DNA of 64,000 bases from Myxococcus sp. RHSTA-1-4 (GTDB lineage: Bacteria; Myxococcota; Myxococcia; Myxococcales; Myxococcaceae): NCBI RefSeq assembly GCF_020037125.1, contig NZ_JAIQDG010000007.1:124001-188000 (forward strand). Reading direction: 5' to 3'. Below are positions 36,925 through 45,075 of this stretch, one piece after another (position 1 is the stretch's first letter; the number at the start of each line of letters is the position of its first letter). The notes below the pieces were generated by a model. That model did no database searches and was not told the DNA's origin. It was given only the letters and a program-made list of their open reading frames with translations. The position numbers and the translations under genes are program-made.

Positions 36925-39033
36925 TCAGGCCTGGGAGATGGCACCGGCGCGGACGGTGAAGTCCCGGCGGGTGAAGCGCGCGGCCAGCGCCTCGGGCCGC
37001 TCCGCGTAGCTCGTCCGCGCCTCGGCGCCGGGGATGAGGTGGTACGCGGCGCGCACCTCGTCCGCGTGGACCTCCACCACGGTGAAGCCGTGGGAGTCGG
37101 TGTCCGCGAAGACGATGCCGGGGTTGCCCTCGCGCAGCGTCGCGACCTGCTCGGTGACGACGTAGCGGTACACCGCCGTGCCGGGAGGGAAGCCCGCCTC
37201 CGTCACCTGCTCGCCCGCCTCCTCGCCGACGGACGAGGAGGAGATGGCGGGGGCGGTGAGCGCCGGCACGCCCGCCTCCACGGAGGCGAAGGACGCGTGG
37301 ATGTCCCCGGACACGACGACGGTGCGGTCCGATGTCGCGGCGCGAAGCGCTCCCAGCAGCCGCTCCTTCTCCTGGGGGACGCCGTCCCACTGGTCCACGT
37401 CGAAGTAGTAGCGGTTGCGCACCGACTCGGGCGTGACGTCCTGCTTGTTGCTCAGGTCCCAGATCATGGAGGTGGCGGACACCGAGCTGACCAGCACCTT
37501 CCACGCCTGCGGGCCGGCCGCCGCGCCTTGCACGAAGGACCGCTGCTCCGTGCCCAGCACGTTCTGGGCCTCGCCCCCGGTGGAGGCGTCGCGCCACGCC
37601 GCGTATACGTCATACGTGTCCTTCACCACGACGTAGCGGGCCCCCAGCCGGGCGAAGAGCTCCGTCTTCCCCAGGTGCACGAAGCCGAGGCCCCGCGGCT
37701 TGCCGGCGGGGTCGATGGGGGCCCGGCCCGCCTGGGCGAGCACCGGGTTGACGTACGCCAGGGCCTGCGGGCCGCGCACGGCGGCGCCGGCGCGGGACGC
37801 TGCTTCCGCCTGGGACAGTCCCGCCGCCACCGCGAGCCGCACGTAGGCCAGCCGCAGGATGCTCCGCGCCTCGGTGTATTCCTGCGCGTCGATGTCCACG
37901 TACGCGAAGGTGTCCGCCGTGAAGGCCCCCGTCAGGCCGAGTGTCGCCAGCGCCGAGGCGTCCACCGCCACGGCGGCGGGCCAGGCATCCTCGGGGATGA
38001 GGTGGTCCGGACGCCGGGTGCGGTAGTCGGTGACGATGAGCCGCAGCGCGCTCCCGAAGTCGAAGGAGCGCCAGATGCGCGTGTCCGGGTAGCGGGGCGT
38101 CGCCTCCAGGTCCACCACGCCCTCGGGCGCTTCGTCGGGGGCCAGCGGCAGGTATTCGAAGAAGGCGAGCTCCGCGTTGCGCCGCCGCTCCTCCTGGAGC
38201 TCGTCCTGGCGTCCCTCCGTGTAGTTGGCGTGCGCGCTCCACGAGTCGTCGGAGAACTCGTGGTCGTCCCAGACGAGGATGAACGGGTAGCGCTCGTGTG
38301 CCCCCTGGAGGAACGGGTCCTCGCGGTACGTCCGGTAGAGGTCGCGGTAGTTGGACAGGGACGCGGCCGCGAGCACCGTGCCTCCAGAGGTGGACAGGCG
38401 CAGGGCGCCGTCCGGCTCGCTGAAGCGCACCTGGCGCGCGCCTTCGGGCGGGGCCGCCTCCGGGGTGGTCTCGTAGATGTAGTCTCCGAGGAAGACGACG
38501 AAGTCCAGGTCCTCGTCGAGCTGCAGCAGGCGCTGCCAGGAGTTGTAGTAGCGCCCGTTGTAGTTCTGGCAGTTGGCTACCATGAAGCGCACGGGCGTGT
38601 CCGCGCCGGCCTCCGGTGCGGTGCGGGTGCGCCCCAGGGGCGAGGCGACGCGCCGGCCGCTCTCCTCGTAGAGGAACCGGTAGAAGTAGGTCGTGCGCGG
38701 CGCGAGCCCCGTCACCTTCACCTTGAGGACGTGGTCGTGCGCGGAGGTGGTGGGCACGTCCTTCAGCTCCAGGACGCGCTTCGAGAAGCTCTCATCGAGT
38801 GCGACCTGGACGGTGAGGGACAGGTCCGCGCCGGGACGGCCGGAGTCCACCACGCGTGTCCAGAGCACCACGCTCTCCGGGCGCGGGTCTCCCGACGCGA
38901 CGGACTGCGGGAAGAAGGCGCGGTCCTCGATGATGGGCAGCTCATCATCGTCGTCGGAGCAGCCGAAGGCCGTGCTCGCGGCCACGGCGGCGATGCACTT
39001 GAGCAGGGTCCGGCGGGTGAAGGCTCGCGACAT
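36925..39033 (-). CDS. phoD: PhoD-like alkaline phosphatase, Tat-exported
   Basis: A 702-residue enzyme with a Tat signal (MSRAFTRRTLLKCIAAVAASTAFGC) whose end is also a lipobox, so it may be a lipoprotein. The N-terminal PhoD Fn3-like domain is seen in FFPQSVASGDPRPESVVLWTRVVD ... THAHDHVLKVKVTGLAPRTTYFYRFLYE. The metallophosphatase core has MVANCQNYNGRYY, VVFLGDYIYE, LVWDDHEFSDDSW and VVVSGDIHASF. PhoD enzymes hydrolyse phosphodiesters and phosphomonoesters using Ca2+/Fe3+. It is longer than typical PhoD (about 580) because of extra segments in the middle. ATG 39033 gives the signal peptide; longer readings do not. Phosphate regulation is plausible, but no Pho box was identified. Confidence 0.9.
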   Translation of the reverse strand: MSRAFTRRTLLKCIAAVAASTAFGCSDDDDELPIIEDRAFFPQSVASGDPRPESVVLWTRVVDSGRPGADLSLTVQVALDESFSKRVLELKDVPTTSAHDHVLKVKVTGLAPRTTYFYRFLYEESGRRVASPLGRTRTAPEAGADTPVRFMVANCQNYNGRYYNSWQRLLQLDEDLDFVVFLGDYIYETTPEAAPPEGARQVRFSEPDGALRLSTSGGTVLAAASLSNYRDLYRTYREDPFLQGAHERYPFILVWDDHEFSDDSWSAHANYTEGRQDELQEERRRNAELAFFEYLPLAPDEAPEGVVDLEATPRYPDTRIWRSFDFGSALRLIVTDYRTRRPDHLIPEDAWPAAVAVDASALATLGLTGAFTADTFAYVDIDAQEYTEARSILRLAYVRLAVAAGLSQAEAASRAGAAVRGPQALAYVNPVLAQAGRAPIDPAGKPRGLGFVHLGKTELFARLGARYVVVKDTYDVYAAWRDASTGGEAQNVLGTEQRSFVQGAAAGPQAWKVLVSSVSATSMIWDLSNKQDVTPESVRNRYYFDVDQWDGVPQEKERLLGALRAATSDRTVVVSGDIHASFASVEAGVPALTAPAISSSSVGEEAGEQVTEAGFPPGTAVYRYVVTEQVATLREGNPGIVFADTDSHGFTVVEVHADEVRAAYHLIPGAEARTSYAERPEALAARFTRRDFTVRAGAISQA

Positions 39034-39173
39034 GGGGCGCCTCCAGGGTGGGCCGGGAGGGAGGCTCCCGTAGCGCGCGAAGTTAGGGCGCGAGCGCTCG
39101 CGTTCCATCGGCCCCGGGGCTGTCCGTTCGTCCGCTCCCCGGCAGCGGACTCCTCCGGTGGGGCAGGGGAACA

Positions 39174-39238
39174 CCGGCTCCCGTTCCCCTCCGCCACGAG
39201 ACAGGAACGGGAGCCGGGCACGTCCCGGCTCAGCCGGG
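39174..39238. repeat. Two adjacent perfect inverted repeats
   Basis: CCGGCTCCCGTTCC (39174-39187) pairs perfectly with GGAACGGGAGCCGG (39204-39217), leaving a 16-base loop. Directly after it CCCGGCT and AGCCGGG (39224-39238) form a second hairpin around one base. Neither is followed by a T-run. No gene ends here on either strand, so a terminator role is not obvious. Confidence 0.6.
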
Positions 39239-39633
39239 GGGACTCATTCGTGGCGCGGTAGGGATTCGCACGAGGCGGGGCTCCGCCTGGCGGTGCCTGG
39301 GCCATGGCGGTGCATCGGAGAAGGCGCGAACGGGGCGGTCCTCGATGAAGGCCCTCGTGTTGTACGGACCAGGATGGATGTCCCGCCACGTTCGCGGCCG
39401 CCCGGGAGCCAAGGCACTCGATCGAAGGCCAGGCGGCGCGACGGCCAGGTGACACGGCCAGGCGCTCGCATTGCCGGGGAGCGCATGGGGGCGGGGACTC
39501 GGCGTGCGTCGAGAGTGCGTCGCTTTCTCGGAGAACATGACCCGGCACCACTCCGTCGGAGACGGGCGCCTCTGGCGCTGCAGCACCGGTGGCCAACGCG
39601 GGGCCGCCAGTGCTCTTGGCCTCGACGTGCTCC

Positions 39634-39970
39634 GCTGAAAGGAGCGCTCCTCCCACGGCATGGTGTCTACCCCAGGGGGCTGACATGGCGGGGAGGCTGG
39701 AGCCCGCCACCGGCGAGGACCTGGCGGGTCACGCGGAACGGAGGCTCCATTCCACGCATGGCGGCTCAGGGCAGGTGACAAGGCGGGAGAGGTAAGGCTG
39801 ATGAAGCGGTGAGGGCTGCGCGGGCCGCGCGGAACGGAGGCTCCATTCCACGCATGGCGGCCCGGGCGGAGGACTGACAAGGTGGAGAGGCGGGGCCCAT
39901 GCGTGGTGGCGGGCCGCGCGGAACGGAGGCTCCATTCCGCGCATGGCGGCCCGGGGGCTGACATGGCGAG
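39634..39970. repeat. Degenerate tandem repeat array, ~90-99 bp period
   Basis: Three clear copies of GGAACGGAGGCTCCATTCC plus CRCGCATGGCGGC start at about 39733, 39829 and 39918, and a decayed fourth at about 39634. Periods are 99, 96 and 89 bp. Each core is a near-palindrome (GGAACGGAG / CTCCATTCC, one mismatch). The spacers also share blocks such as CTGACAAGGnGGAGAGG, CTGACATGGCG and GCGGGCCGCGC, so the whole unit was duplicated. It resembles a mobile or REP-like element amplified in place. Confidence 0.65.
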
Positions 39971-40106
39971 AAGTCGTGGCATGGGGAGACAGGGCCTGGG
40001 GCTTCGCGGGTACTCGGTCTCCCGGCACTCCGAATATGTCCGAGCTACCGTTGCGGCTACCGCGTGGCCGAGGCGGCTCCATGGCAGGACTCATCCGCGT
40101 CCTGGA

Positions 40107-40526
40107 TCAGCCCCTGGTGGACTGTGCGGGCGCGGAGGAGATGTCCGCGTTCTCGCCTTCGCCCCCCGCGGTGCCGTCCGCTCCGTAGGAGAGGATGACC
40201 GGCCTGCCGCCCTCGTTGAGGTACACGTAGTCGTTCTGCCACGGGTCCTTGGGGAGCTGCTCCAGCGTCCGGCTCTCCACCAGCGCATTCAGCCCCGCGC
40301 TCGTGTCCGGGAAGCGGCCCGTCTTCACGTAATGGAGCTTGAGCGCGGTCTCGATGGCCTTGATGTCCAGCGCGGCCTTGTCCTCCTTGGCTTCTCCCAG
40401 CGTGCGGATGACGGCGACGCCCACCGTCGCCGCGATGAGGCCGAGGATGGTGATGACCACCATGATTTCGATGAGAGTCATTCCGCGGCTGCGACGGCGC
40501 TGCTGCTTCGGCTTGTTGGGATTCAT
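40107..40526 (-). CDS. gspG: Type II secretion major pseudopilin GspG-like, orphan
   Basis: A 139-residue type IV-pilin-like protein. The prepilin peptidase site is in RRRSRG/MTLIEIMVVITILGLIAATVGVAVI, with Glu at +5 of the mature protein, followed by the long hydrophobic helix. The C-terminal domain matches GspG: DIKAIETALKLHYVKTGRFPDTSAGLNALVE and LPKDPWQNDYVYLNEGGRP ... LSYGADGTAGGEGENADI. This is the Ca2+-binding loop region of major pseudopilins. GspG normally lies inside a gsp operon; here it is alone, next to an exported peptidase that could be a secretion substrate. The tail after NADI (SSAPAQSTRG) is unique. Confidence 0.9.
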   Translation of the reverse strand: MNPNKPKQQRRRSRGMTLIEIMVVITILGLIAATVGVAVIRTLGEAKEDKAALDIKAIETALKLHYVKTGRFPDTSAGLNALVESRTLEQLPKDPWQNDYVYLNEGGRPVILSYGADGTAGGEGENADISSAPAQSTRG

Positions 40527-40779
40527 GACTGTTCTTCACCTCACGTGACGTTCTGGCAGGCCACCGCTTCGCTCTCGTGCCGCCATGTCGTGTGCTCCCG
40601 CTGCTCCGCGCGTGGCGCTGCCTGCGAGAGCCCTCCACCGGCCATCGGCGGCGGGCTCGGGAGACCGTCAGTGCAGGCCGCGTGCCTGGGGCGCTCCGCC
40701 GGGAATCCCAGCCCGGGAAGATTCACGGAGCCCGTCGTTCCTTCGCCGTAGCTCCACAACGCCTTCCCTGGATAAACCC

Positions 40780-42495
40780 ATGAAGAACCACGTCCTTGCG
40801 TCCGCCGCGAGCGGGCTGCTGGCGCTGACCACCCTCGCGCCCACCCTGGCCCGCGCGGCCTGCGACATCGACAGCGCGGCGCAGTCCGCTCCGGCGCTGA
40901 GCTCCAACAACTGGTACCACCGCATCGACGGCGCGGGGAATGTCGCGGCCTCGCACCCCGACGGCTACTACCAGATCAGCTCCGCCAGCATGGTGGACCG
41001 CGCCGGCTGGCTGGACGGCACGGTGGCCCGCATGCCCATGTACAAGCCGTTCCGCGACAGCGCGGTGCAGGTGGGGGTCGGCTGGATGTACGGAGCCAAC
41101 TCGCGCCACAACGCGGTGGACTACGACAAGGACGGCGCCAGCTTCCGCGTGGACGCGGTGGCGGACGGCACGGTGGTGTGGGTGGGCTACATGCCCAGTC
41201 CGGGCAACGTGGTCATCATCGAGCACACCGCGAAGGACGGCTCGAGGTTCCGCGCCATCTACCACCACCTGCGTGACGGCCGGGACGAGGACATCGCCCG
41301 CGCCCGGCTGACGAAGACGTATTACGAGAACGTCATCGGTTCCTGGACGACGGCGAGCAGCACCTGGAAGGCCTACCAGAACCAGGCGGACGCGGACGCG
41401 CAGGTGCTGGGCGGCACCCCCACCGCCACGCAGCTCGCCGCCATCGAGTCACGTTGGGGCACGCCGTCGCAGGGCATCCTGGTCAGCGAGGGCCAGACGG
41501 TGAAGGCGGGGCAGCAGATCGCCATGGCCGGGCTCACGGGCGCGCACGGCATGAACAGCTCCGTCAACAACACGCACCTTCACATCATGTTCGCGCGGCC
41601 CGCCGAGCACTGGGTGGGGGGCGTGAAGAAGAGCCTGTGGACGTTCTTCGACCCGTACGGCCTCTATGCGCTCAGCGCCTCCTGCTACCAGACGGAGTAT
41701 CCGACGGGGCAGGGGGGCCAGGCCGACCAGCACGCCTCGCACTTCGCGCCCTTCTTCCAGGACTTCGCCGGGGTGGACGCCGGGAAGTTCCAGCAGGGCT
41801 TCAACCACTTCGCGTCGTTCGGCTGGTTCCCGTCCACGCTCGCCACCGAGTCCAGTGGGTGGACGTGGAAGATGGGCGGCTCCTTCCAGTACAACCCGTC
41901 CGCGCCCGTCACGCGCACCTTCCGCACCTTCGCGCAGCACCAGTCCGACGCGGACACGTGGATTCCGAACGGCTGGCGCCCGGACAAGGTGGTGGGAATG
42001 ACCGCGCCGGACGAGCCGCGCTTCACCGCCATCTACGCGCCCATCACCACGGGCTTCATCGCCCGGCACAAGATGACGCCGAGCTGGTTCGGCTCGCAGA
42101 TCAACGACAACTACCAGGCCGGCTACCTGGTGACGGATGCCTCGGCGTACCTGGACGGGGGCCAGCTCTTCTTCACCGGCACCTGGGTCAAGCAGCCGTC
42201 GGTGACGGCGCAGTACCTCTACCACTCCATGACGGAGACCGGCCTGTGGGACCAGGACGACACCCTGAAGGCGTCCGGCTTCAAGATGGTCCACGTGTCG
42301 AAGTACTCGCACCCGGGGCTGGGGGACCGGTACATGGCCATCTGGCACGTCACGTCGAAGACGCTGGTGCCCATCCTGGACCTCACCCCGGACCAGTTCC
42401 GCGGCTACCGCGACCTCTACGTGGGGACGTTCAACTACCGCGTCCGTCACGTCAGCGCGTACGGCGGGAAGTACGCCGTCATCTTCGAGAAGTAG
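40780..42495 (+). CDS. Secreted M23 metallopeptidase with C-terminal tandem repeats
   Basis: A 571-residue exported protein with signal peptide MKNHVLASAASGLLALTTLAPTLARAA. The peptidase part (about 40-270) has the LasA/lysostaphin-type zinc site: SRHNAVDYD gives His and Asp, and NNTHLHIMFA gives the H-x-H. PSPGNVVIIEHTAKDGSRFRAIYHHL between them is the central strand pair. M23 enzymes cut Gly-containing or peptidoglycan cross-bridges. The C-terminal ~270 residues hold repeats (RTFAQHQSDADTWIPNGWRPDKVVGMTAPDEPRFTAIYAP ... LKASGFKMVHVSKYSHPGLGDRYMAIWHV) resembling bacterial tandem repeat domain 1 (PF17660). It is probably a lytic enzyme for predation or cell-wall turnover (inference). It is divergent from gspG. 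Confidence 0.85.
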   Translation: MKNHVLASAASGLLALTTLAPTLARAACDIDSAAQSAPALSSNNWYHRIDGAGNVAASHPDGYYQISSASMVDRAGWLDGTVARMPMYKPFRDSAVQVGVGWMYGANSRHNAVDYDKDGASFRVDAVADGTVVWVGYMPSPGNVVIIEHTAKDGSRFRAIYHHLRDGRDEDIARARLTKTYYENVIGSWTTASSTWKAYQNQADADAQVLGGTPTATQLAAIESRWGTPSQGILVSEGQTVKAGQQIAMAGLTGAHGMNSSVNNTHLHIMFARPAEHWVGGVKKSLWTFFDPYGLYALSASCYQTEYPTGQGGQADQHASHFAPFFQDFAGVDAGKFQQGFNHFASFGWFPSTLATESSGWTWKMGGSFQYNPSAPVTRTFRTFAQHQSDADTWIPNGWRPDKVVGMTAPDEPRFTAIYAPITTGFIARHKMTPSWFGSQINDNYQAGYLVTDASAYLDGGQLFFTGTWVKQPSVTAQYLYHSMTETGLWDQDDTLKASGFKMVHVSKYSHPGLGDRYMAIWHVTSKTLVPILDLTPDQFRGYRDLYVGTFNYRVRHVSAYGGKYAVIFEK

Positions 42496-42522
42496 GCCCC
42501 CCCGATACATGAAACATGTCTC

Positions 42523-42558
42523 GGCCCGGCCCCGGTCTTTCCGGACCCGGGCCGGGCC
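42523..42558 (+). terminator. GC-rich hairpin after the M23 gene
   Basis: GGCCCGGCCC (42523-42532) pairs perfectly with GGGCCGGGCC (42549-42558), 28 bp after the M23 stop. There is no T-run, but stem strength suggests a terminator separating it from the GMC operon. Confidence 0.5.
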
Positions 42559-42693
42559 GCCGTGTGAGCCGGGTTTCATCAGCGATTCCAGGAGGTTGGC
42601 GGAGCCCCTGCAAGAATCCGGACCTCATCCGTTTAATGGTATGCGGTACACACCGGCCCGCGGGGTGGTCCGGCTGAACGAGGGGGGGCAAAC

Positions 42694-45057
42694 ATGGCGC
42701 CGAAGTACGACGCGCTGGTCATCGGCACCGGGTTTGGTGGAGCCGTGGCGGCCTGCCGGCTGGCCCAGGCGGGGCTGTCCGTGCGCGTGCTGGAGCGGGG
42801 GCTCCGTTATCCGAAGGGAGGCTTCCCCCGTGACTGGGACAACCCGATCAACGGCTGGCTGTGGAAGCACGGCCAGGGCCTCTTCGACGTGAAGCTCCTG
42901 CAAGGGATGAGCATCGTCCAGGCGGCGGGCTACGGAGGTGGCTCGCTCATCTATGCCAACGTCCACCTGCGCCCGCCCGCGGAGACCTTCGTCACCGGCT
43001 GGCCGGAGGGCTACAGCCGCGAGTCGCTGGACCCGTACTTCGACCTCGTGGCGCACATGATGGACCTGCGGCCCATCACCGACTCCGCGCGGGGGCTGCC
43101 CACCAAGACGCAGCGGATGCGGGACGTGGCCCGCCAGCTCGGGCGGGAGCAGCAGTTCTTCTACCCGGACCTCGCCGTCCGCTTCACTCCCGCCGGCGAG
43201 CCCCTGCCCAACAAGTTCGGCGTACCGCAGGAGGGCTGCAACTACTGCGGCGAGTGTGACATCGGCTGCAACGTCCGCGCGAAGAACACGCTGGACCTCA
43301 ACTACCTGGCCGTCGCGGAGCAGCGCGGCGCGCAGGTGTCCACCCAGGCCGAGGCCACCCGCCTCGAGCCGCTCTCTCCGGAGGGCTACCGCGTCACCTA
43401 TGTGGACCACGGGGCCGGCGGCGCCGTGTGCACCGTGGATGCGCGCCGCGTCTTCCTGTGCGCGGGCGCGGTGAACAGCACGGAGCTGCTGCTCCGCTGC
43501 CGCGACGAGTGGGGCACGCTGCCCCGGCTCGGCGAGAAGCTGGGCTGCCGCTACTCGGCCAACGGGGACTTCCTCGCCTTCGCGCTGGAGACGCGCGAGG
43601 TGTGGGACCCGGCGGAGGGGCCCACCATCACCACCAGCATGGTGGTGGACCAGGGCCAGGGGCCGGACAAGACGTGGTTCCTCCTGCAGGAGGGCGGACA
43701 CCCGGAGCAGGTGGCCGGCCTCGTCCAGGCGCTGGACCCGGACAAGGACCTGAAGGTTCCGGCGGACCTGCTCCAGAAGGAGCTGGTCAAGGCGCTGCGC
43801 AAGCGCTCCCGCTCGGCGGCGTCCATCGAGGGCGAGCGCGGGCGCTTCCAGGCGGTGTTCCTGGCCATGGGGCGCGACAGGGCCAACGGCAGGCTCGCGC
43901 TGCGTCCGCTCACCGGGGAGCTGGAGGCGCGCTGGGACGTGCCCTCCAACCTGCCGCTGTACCGGACGCAGGAGCAGGTCTGCCAGGACATCGCCCGGGC
44001 GCTGGGCGCGCGCGCCGTCTACAACCCGCTGTGGGAGCGGTTGCACATCCCCGTGTCGGTGCACAACCTGGGCGGCTGCGTCATGTCCGAGGAGCCCGCG
44101 TACGGCGTCCTCACTCCGGACGGCGAGGTGCATGGCCATCCCGGGCTGTACGTCCTGGACGGCGCGGCGCTGCCGTCCAGTACCGGCGTCAACCCGGCGT
44201 CCACCATCGCCGCGGTGGCGGAGCGCAACGTGGAGCGGGCCATCCGCGTAGCCCTGGGCAACCCGTCATGGCTTGCGCCCGAGCGGGCCGCGTTCGCCTC
44301 GAGCGGGGGCGAGCAGCCCTACCGCGCGGCGATGCGCTTCCAGGTTCATGCCGAGTCGGCCCTGACGGTGCCGGCAAGAGTGGACCCGATGAGGGCCGTG
44401 GTGATTCCGGAGGGGGGCACGGTGGCCTCGCCCACGCCGGTGGTGGGGCTGCGCTTCACCGAGCGGATGCGGGGCTTCCACTCCCCGGGCCACGCGCCGG
44501 CGGACGACTTCGTGGGCGCGGAGAAGGCGGGCAAGCGCACGGGGCAGGTGGCGGAGTTCGTGGTCACCATCACCCTGCCCAGCCTGGACCGCTTCCTCGC
44601 GGAGAAGGCCCACGGCGGCATCGCCCAGGGCACCGTGCGCGTCCACGGCCTCACGCCGCCCGAGGGCGCGGACGTGGAGAACGGCGTCTTCAACCTCTTC
44701 GTGGACACGGACAGCTTCTACGAGCGGCGGATGCTCTACCTGCTGCCCTTCACCGGCGTGGACGGCCAGCGCTACCTGCTGGATGGCTACAAGGAGGTGC
44801 GGGACGACGACGGCTTCGACGTGTGGAGCGACACCTCCACGCTGTATACCGTCATCCGCCGGGGGACGGACCGGGATGCGCCCGTGGTGTCCAGCGGCGT
44901 CATCCGCCTGCACCTGCCGGACTTCCTCCAGCAGCTCACGACGTTCGCGGTGCTGGGCACGGACTCCGCCGTGAAGAAGGCGGACGCGCTCAAGCGCTTC
45001 GGGAGCATGTTCATGGGCCACCTCTGGGATGTCTTCGCCCGCACGAAGCTGGAATAG
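42694..45057 (+). CDS. GMC-type FAD oxidoreductase with extra C-terminal domain
   Basis: A 787-residue flavoprotein related to cholesterol oxidases. The N-terminal FAD fold is YDALVIGTGFGGAVAACRLAQAGLSVRVLERG. YGGGSLIYANVHLRPP and VHNLGGCVMSEEPAYGVLTPDGEVHGHPGLYVLDGAALPSSTGVNPASTIAAVAERNVERAI complete the GMC core. A cysteine motif C-x2-C-x2-C-x3-C (Cys182, 185, 188, 192) followed by RAKNTLDLNYL occurs where family members have a cysteine loop. The last ~250 residues (about 545-787) form a separate beta-rich domain of the kind fused to some cholesterol-oxidase-like proteins (LRFTERMRGFHSPGH). No signal peptide is seen. It is followed at 12-18 bp by a second GMC gene. Confidence 0.87.
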   Translation: MAPKYDALVIGTGFGGAVAACRLAQAGLSVRVLERGLRYPKGGFPRDWDNPINGWLWKHGQGLFDVKLLQGMSIVQAAGYGGGSLIYANVHLRPPAETFVTGWPEGYSRESLDPYFDLVAHMMDLRPITDSARGLPTKTQRMRDVARQLGREQQFFYPDLAVRFTPAGEPLPNKFGVPQEGCNYCGECDIGCNVRAKNTLDLNYLAVAEQRGAQVSTQAEATRLEPLSPEGYRVTYVDHGAGGAVCTVDARRVFLCAGAVNSTELLLRCRDEWGTLPRLGEKLGCRYSANGDFLAFALETREVWDPAEGPTITTSMVVDQGQGPDKTWFLLQEGGHPEQVAGLVQALDPDKDLKVPADLLQKELVKALRKRSRSAASIEGERGRFQAVFLAMGRDRANGRLALRPLTGELEARWDVPSNLPLYRTQEQVCQDIARALGARAVYNPLWERLHIPVSVHNLGGCVMSEEPAYGVLTPDGEVHGHPGLYVLDGAALPSSTGVNPASTIAAVAERNVERAIRVALGNPSWLAPERAAFASSGGEQPYRAAMRFQVHAESALTVPARVDPMRAVVIPEGGTVASPTPVVGLRFTERMRGFHSPGHAPADDFVGAEKAGKRTGQVAEFVVTITLPSLDRFLAEKAHGGIAQGTVRVHGLTPPEGADVENGVFNLFVDTDSFYERRMLYLLPFTGVDGQRYLLDGYKEVRDDDGFDVWSDTSTLYTVIRRGTDRDAPVVSSGVIRLHLPDFLQQLTTFAVLGTDSAVKKADALKRFGSMFMGHLWDVFARTKLE

Positions 45058-45075
45058 GAGAGGCGCACCTTGGTG

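Larger units (their letters stand above)
39034..40106. other. Gene-poor region with hairpins and degenerate repeats
   Basis: About 1.07 kb between the PhoD-like start and the GspG stop. The open frames crossing it, including a 250-codon one on the minus strand, are repeats read through in several frames and match no family I know. Contents I can see are the promoter side of phoD, two strong hairpins (39174-39238) and an array of degenerate repeats (39634-39970). I saw no tRNA or transposase remnant. 39240-39630 holds nothing recognisable. Confidence 0.6.

Noticed and set aside
39733..39950. Possible CRISPR array (three ~33-bp repeats).
   Set aside because: Spacers share sequence with each other, repeats are degenerate, there are only three good copies and no cas genes.
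39230..39982. Minus-strand 250-codon frame with repeated peptides such as HAWNGASVPR.
   Set aside because: The repeated peptides are just the DNA repeat read through in different frames; no family, no good ribosome-binding site, atypical composition.
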